Shown: positions 58,468 through 64,000 of the stretch, one piece after another
Position numbering within the stretch: the stretch's first letter is position 1
Layout: each line of letters begins with the position of its first letter
From: Ascaris suum
Taxonomy: Eukaryota; Nematoda; Chromadorea; Rhabditida; Ascarididae
DNA: 64,000 nucleotides
Direction: 5' to 3'
Assembly: GCA_013433145.1 (NCBI GenBank)
Contig: CM024175.1
Coordinates: 868,001 to 932,000 of the forward strand
Made by a program: the position numbers and the translations under genes
The notes under the pieces: model-generated
What the model was told of the DNA's origin: nothing
What the model saw: the letters and a program-made list of their open reading frames with translations, nothing else
Databases searched by the model: none

Positions 58468-58540
58468 GGCCCTGTGGCCTAATGGATAAGGCGTCGCTCT
58501 CCTAAAGCGAAGACTGCAGGTTCGAGTCCTGCCAGGGTCG
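58468..58540 (+). tRNA. tRNA-Arg(CCT)
   Basis: A full 73-base cloverleaf without intron. The acceptor stem is GGCCCTG / CAGGGTC with one G-T pair; the D arm is GCC...GGC; the anticodon stem TCGCT / AGCGA encloses the loop CTCCTAA, so the anticodon is CCT (reads AGG). The T arm GCAGG / CCTGC encloses TTCGAGT, and the discriminator base is G. A TTTT Pol III terminator follows at 58548-58551. The internal A and B boxes look intact. Confidence 0.96.
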
Positions 58541-58559
58541 TCGAGGCTTTTATTGTCCA

Positions 58560-61500
58560 CGCAATTGTGTTGCATCCAGCATTCCAACAAGGATATGCCG
58601 AACACCTAAAAATTACCACTCTTGGTGTCAACAAATCAATATCTTCAAGTGCCAGACAACTGACTAAACATAGGCGATATGAAAGCAATTCACTATAGCT
58701 CGTAAACTTCGTAATGAGTAGGTAGTTTAGCATGGCAATATGGCCTGTTTCCGCAGATTCCAATATAGTAGTAGTCTAAGTGAAATGCAACGGAAGCAAA
58801 TCTTCGGTGAATGTTATTCGACCTTTAAAAAATGGCGAAGGATGTATGTCAGAACCCATTTGCCACATAATTTTACGACTTGTTTGATGCTGTTACAGTT
58901 AATTCCAATGTACTTTTGTTAACTAATTTAAAATATTTGTTCATATGAAGACAATGCACCGAATTATTTAAAAAAAATAAACTCTTCAAAAATTCGCAAT
59001 AAAATTTCCACCAAAATAAAGAGAAATAGATTTTAATTGCAAAAAAAAAAGCAATAGAGCAAAAGAAAATCGAACACGTAAAATTTTCAAAACGCTTTAT
59101 GAGAGCAAAAAATGATTTTATGCATATTATAAAAGAGAAAGCAAAGCTAGAAAGTGCATATAAATTGCAACAGCATTTCTGCACATGGTTTTATATTCAA
59201 TTCATATAAGACAAGTAAATGTTATATATACATGTTCGGATGTCAAAAATATGAAAGGCTCGATGCGATCTAAAAAATATGAATACATCAAATGTTCAAA
59301 GATACCTCAAAGGCTTTTGAATAATACTTCGAATACCATAACATATGAGAACTTCCCATTAAAATACCACTGATCACTTTCCTACCTACGAGACAATCTT
59401 TTCAGCTTTTCTCTAATCAACATTATATTATATATTTACTGCTTTCATTTCATTTAAAAATTGAAGAGAAAATCTTCAATTTTTATAAATGGTCATAAAA
59501 ATATTTGCTGATTCAAAATTCCTCCAATATACAAAAAGCTATACGAACATTTTAAAGAAGTATCTAAGCTTAGCCAAGTCAACAACCTTATAAAAGATGC
59601 GAATGAAGCGCTTTGATTTAGCATGCTTTGGTTCAATTCAATGGAAGCAAATTGCGAAGATGAACAAATGCAAAGAAAAAAGGCACTCTTGAACAAGTCA
59701 GACGGAAATCGAGTAGTGAATTCTCATCAATTTGAACTCTAGTCGGCCGCAAAATTTTCCAAAATTCTGAGTGCCAACAACGAAAGTCATCGAATTCACA
59801 ATTAGTGCGGCCGTACAGCTTTGACGGACTGAAATCTGTATCATTAACATGGCGGTTGAGGGTAAGGAGGGGAGAAGGAGGGCGGGGAGTGGTAGGATTC
59901 AACTTTGCAACTTGACGAGTGCGTGGATAGCATCAATAAACTGCGTATAGAACGATAAATTGTTGTTAAGTATAAAATAAGTATAAAATTAAACATTGTT
60001 GGAACGATAAAGTTGTTAAGTAACTTTGCGATTTGAAAAGGACAACAAAGTTTTCTTTGTATGCAAATAAGTATAGAATTGTTGTTGGCTTCAAGTGTTG
60101 AAGAACTTTGCACTTGAAAAGGACAACAAAGTTGGGCTTCTGCTCTGAATGGATGTAACAGTGGCGACGACCTATGATACATAGTTATTGTCTAGGAAAT
60201 ATGCATCAAGCATTTTCGATGCTGTTGAAAACTATTCTACAACAATATCCACTTTTTTTATTTTATGGAATCAATCTTTGATCAATTTTTTCTCGATGGT
60301 CTCTTCCCTAAGAGAAGGAATTTCTCGATTACATCTCGGTCTATTTGTTTTAAAATGAAATTAGCCGTTTCCCAATAAATAGACCACGACAAGTGACCCT
60401 TCTTCAAGTTGCTTTCACAACATAATCCCACAGCAAACAGAATAGAAGAAAGACAAAAAATTTGCCTACGCAAGAATAAGCTTTAAAAAAAGACGAAGCT
60501 TTAACACCACAACGCATAGCCACATTTCCACAGCAAGCAAAACGTCCCAATCAACCGACCGCACGCAGCACACATACATATGTGAGTGCGTTTGCGTATC
60601 CTTACATGTATGTGTGTCTATCCATTCGGCAGTTCTCATCTGAAAACCCCTGAAATGAGATTGACATCCTGCAGCAGCTTTCGCTTTGATCTATCAACCA
60701 AGTGCAAGACATCGAAATTTAGAGGCGCAAGGAAAGTGCCAACATTGTGCGCCGTTTCTCTTTCTAATTTCCACCGATCACGACCTAAAAAAGTGCGTTG
60801 TAAAAAATTTTTGCAAGCGGTTGAATAAATAAAAGCATATGAAGACACTTGTGCATGTTTTATTACTCGCTGGTATTTTATGAAAATTGTTGGCGCGGTG
60901 AACACAACTACAAAAAGCACATATCGTGCCGCTGTTTTAGCACAATTTTTTCATTTGCTATTTTTAGTTATTGTTTTTTTTTGTTTCTTTCATTTTTTTT
61001 CTGTACTTGTATTCATAGATTTTCATGTACGTTTCCATACTATACGATATTGAAAGTTTAAAAAAAAAGAGTTATGAACCAACCGAGTTATTAAATGAAT
61101 CATTGAAACACCACAAGAGCACGTCGAACACTTCAAGAAATCCAATTTCTATTAACCGAATTTCTTTATGAAATAAATAAAGGTATCGCCTAAAAACGTC
61201 AATATGAATGCTCTGAGTTGAATCCAGTTTGTTCCGAAAAATGGCGAATTATCCCAGAAGGGTTCACCTTCCATGGGCTATAAGGCTTCTTGGTAGTTCT
61301 CGATCTGGACTTTTCCTTCGACCGCAAGGAGTCTTAAGGAATTTGCACTCCATTTTCAATAATTGAAGAAATCTAAATCTTAACGCTGCATTCAAGCTAC
61401 CGAACAAAGCGATCTAAGGAAAGTGCCACCCACTTCCAAGTAAGGCTTACGAATATATCACAGTTTATAAATCGGCGGGTCCAAAATGTGACAACTTCAA

Positions 61501-62265
61501 AGAAACGTGTGATCATGGTCTTATATGTTTTGCATCTGGGAACGTCATCATAAACATATTCCTCGCGTGATTACGTTTTTCGATGCATGGCTGAGCAATG
61601 GTCGGGACTAGCGGCTACCCTGGCAACGTTTTCCTCATTTCCTAGGTAAACGTCGTTTATATCTTTACTCTGACTCAAAAAAATCCTACAAAATCATCCA
61701 ATAAATAGAAACAAGAAGGATATCGGTTTATTAGAAACAGAAAAACACTTTTCCACAATAATGTTTGCGTTTAACGTTGTTTGATTTTATGATTTGATGG
61801 GAATGTTCTCGTTGAATAAACTTCCGTATAGAGTAGCGATTAAGAATTCCACAAACGGTTTCATTGTTGTAAACGAAATTCCCATCCAAATACCTCCTTA
61901 GTTAATCCTTTTTTCTTAGAGTAAATGAACAGCGTACTGAGGCCATCAGAAGAAAAAATTTCTTTCATAAATTTTGTGGCACTTTCGAGTTCCAAATGTT
62001 CATACGGGAAATAAAAAAATAACGCAACTGAAGATGGATTGCAGAGTACTATTTTTCAGCGTTGATTACACCTGCAAAGTTTTACTGTCATAAATTTGTG
62101 AAACGGCAAATGGACAGACGCAGACGCACAGACAAACAAGTGCGAACACAAACTCACACATAGCAGCTGAAGGCTCCCTCCACGACTTGACGAGCTGGTG
62201 ATTTATGCCTCTTTGCATGTTTCTACTCAGAAAAGCTTCATGGCTCATATTTTTTGTTCTTCAAC
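58560..62265. other. Intergenic stretch right of the tRNA
   Basis: No supported gene. A short duplicated block, AACTTTGC..TTGAAAAGGACAACAAAGTT, occurs near 60021-60052 and 60103-60133. A region of overlapping frames on both strands, 60640-60920, is less AT-rich but unassigned. Confidence 0.4.
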
Positions 62266-62270
62266 CTGCA

Positions 62271-62939
62271 TTGATCTATTTTCACTTTTATCTATCTTCA
62301 TTTTGATCTATCTTCATTTTCATCTACGTTCATTTTTACCTGTCTTTATTTCGATCTACTTTCATTTTGACCTGTCTTTACTTCGATGTATCTTCATTTT
62401 GATCTTCTTTTAGATGTATCTTCATTCTGATGTTCAATTTGATCTTCATTTTGATCTATTTTCATTTCTACCCACCTTAATTTCGATCTCTTCTCATTTC
62501 GATGTCTTCATTTTTGTATGTCGTCATTTTGATCTATCTTTATTTCGATCTGCCTTTACTTTGATCTATCTTCATTTAGATCTATTTTATTTTGACCAAT
62601 CTTCGTTTTGATCAATCTTCATCTTGACCCTTTTTCATTCTGATCTATTTTCATTTGGATCTATCTTTATTTTGATCTATCTTCATTTTGATCCATCTTC
62701 ATTTTGATATTCATTTGGTGCTCATTTTGATCTGTCTTCATTTTGACGTATCTTCATTCTGACTTTCATTTTGATCTATCTTCATTTTGACCTTCGTTTT
62801 GATCTATCCTCTTTTTGATCTATTTTCATTTTGGTCTAGGTTCATTTTGATCCGTCTTCATTCTGATCTTCGTTTTGATCTTCATATTGATCTTCATTTT
62901 TATCTTCATTTTGATCAAAATTAAGATAGATCAAAATGA
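62271..62939 (+). repeat. 16-bp minisatellite, roughly 40 degenerate copies
   Basis: The unit is TTCATTTTGATCTATC with many point variants and some short or long units. The right end carries the palindrome ATTTTGATCAAAAT (62908-62921), followed by one unit in inverted orientation (62923-62939). The period is not a multiple of three, so the open frames across it are not genes. Confidence 0.93.
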
Positions 62940-63324
62940 TTACTGTGTATTACTTTGCCTGCTGTCTTTGCGAACGCCGAAGGCGCGAGTCCGTCATCCA
63001 TTGCGTCTCTCTTTGGACGGCGCTACTTCAATACGATTTTTTTGTAATCCACTCGGGAGGATTAGCAGTTTTGAATAATCCGCTTCGTGTGAGTCGCAGA
63101 AAACGACAATTTTTAAAAGGAAGATCACATCTCTAAGGCTAGAACTACTCAGGTTCGCATTTCGTATAAGAGAATAAAGAATATGCCCTCCTCCACTCCC
63201 CAATCACTCTTAACCTTATTCTCTTTTTCATGTGTTCTCACTTAACTTACCGTTATTGCAAATATACGGTGTCTCGCAAGTATTAAATATTATGACATCC
63301 TGCTCATTTTACTTCCATTTCTAG

Positions 63325-63547
63325 ATCGATGTTCACCAATATTTCTATTATTTTGCCCCGTCGGTTCATCCATTGGATGGTATATTCGCTAGTGCGCTTT
63401 ATGCCATGCATATTAGATGTTTTCATATGCTTGCAAATAAATTCAACTCAAGCTTTTATTGCTTTACCTGGATGTTGCATTGCATGCTTCGCGGCATTTT
63501 ACTGCTTCATTTTGATTTCACTCCTTAACCTTTACCTTGAAATCAAG
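63325..63547 (+). CDS. Possible exon of an unknown multi-pass membrane protein
   Basis: Bounded by an acceptor, CATTTCTAG|ATCG, and a donor, ATCAAG|GTAAAG, with an open frame throughout. It includes 73 codons from the ATG at 63329. The peptide has two hydrophobic stretches; the second (CCIACFAAFYCFILISLLNL) is a convincing membrane helix and is followed by YLEIK. The open frame runs past the donor to 63802, but that part has no coding character. The donor lies inside a 12-bp inverted repeat (63529-63554). No family is recognised. The gene would continue beyond the window. Confidence 0.35.
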
Positions 63548-63554
63548 GTAAAGG
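63529..63554. repeat. Perfect 12-bp inverted repeat over a candidate splice donor
   Basis: CCTTTACCTTGA, AA, TCAAGGTAAAGG. The right arm contains the GTAAAG donor used to end the exon above. Confidence 0.85.
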
Positions 63555-64000
63555 AGTGGTACGTAGACGCCGAGAAGGGCAGTTGTTTGGCCCTGCTTCA
63601 GAATCCGAGTGCTTCGTATTGTCTGTGGTGCTACTTATTAAGATATAAGGATGAGAAAGCAAGCAACGGACAACCTCCTCATCCTTGTAGATCATGGGCT
63701 TCATTTCGAGTTCAACTACTAGTTTTCCGGAAGTGCCGGGTGCAATTTCGGTGTTTTTTTCCGGTTTCTGTTAGTATGAATTTTTCAGTTTTCTTCATCT
63801 GATGCATAACAAAGATCATTCCACACTTATTACGCAACAAGAATGGTATATGAATGTCTATGCCGCATATTATATTATATCATGAATACTTGTGATGTTC
63901 TGCGTTTACAAATAGGCTTTTTTTGCATTTTATCTTATTTTTACCTCTATTTATTTACTAATGTTTCTGCATGGTTTTTACAGAGAAGGATGATAGTATC

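Noticed and set aside
58479..58763. 94-codon minus-strand frame ending TLAGLEPAVFALGERRLIH
   Set aside because: The C-terminal part is the antisense of the tRNA-Arg gene, a common false protein.
62198..62611. Ile/Leu/Phe-rich plus-strand frames
   Set aside because: They translate the 16-bp minisatellite, whose period is not a multiple of three.

Overview
This is eukaryotic DNA, most likely from a nematode. It is AT-rich, with long introns, many TTTCAG-type splice acceptors and abundant TA microsatellites, minisatellites and decayed retroelements. No bacterial operon structure is present. The nematode assignment is an inference from splice-site style and gene content.

Left part, 0.75-24.7 kb, minus strand: one gene can be rebuilt exon by exon. 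It encodes cyclase-associated protein (CAP), an actin-monomer recycling factor. Twelve coding exons join in frame to a 493-residue protein with the N-terminal oligomerisation helix, the helical folded domain, a proline-rich stretch, a WH2 motif and the C-terminal beta-helix (CARP) domain. Intron 1 is about 14.6 kb. Inside it lies a 641-codon open frame (10429-12354, same strand) with a phase-compatible splice donor. It may be an alternative 5' exon that gives a much longer CAP isoform. The intron also holds a decayed reverse-transcriptase gene (22.6-23.8 kb) and possible opposite-strand exons (15.3-15.7 kb).

Middle part, 25-55 kb: mostly intergenic or intronic sequence with repeats. It contains a two-copy 325-bp dispersed repeat, a perfect 37-bp palindrome, long TA tracts, two minisatellites, and a non-LTR retrotransposon that appears to be split by about 2.9 kb of other DNA (48.6-52.4 kb). 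A short Cys-rich exon candidate (41.5-41.8 kb, minus) lies next to a GC-rich, promoter-like stretch.

Right part, 55-64 kb: the striking gene is an intact, intronless 504-codon cobyric acid synthase (CobQ, a cobalamin-pathway amidotransferase) at 55211-56725. It is embedded in eukaryotic DNA and has a TTTGCAG splice acceptor just upstream. It closely resembles my recollection of Bacteroidetes CobQ and is the best candidate for an unusual system here: a horizontally acquired bacterial vitamin B12-pathway gene. Further right are a tRNA-Arg(CCT), a large 16-bp minisatellite (62.27-62.94 kb) and a candidate membrane-protein exon near the window end.

Apart from CAP and CobQ, no other complete protein gene could be supported.
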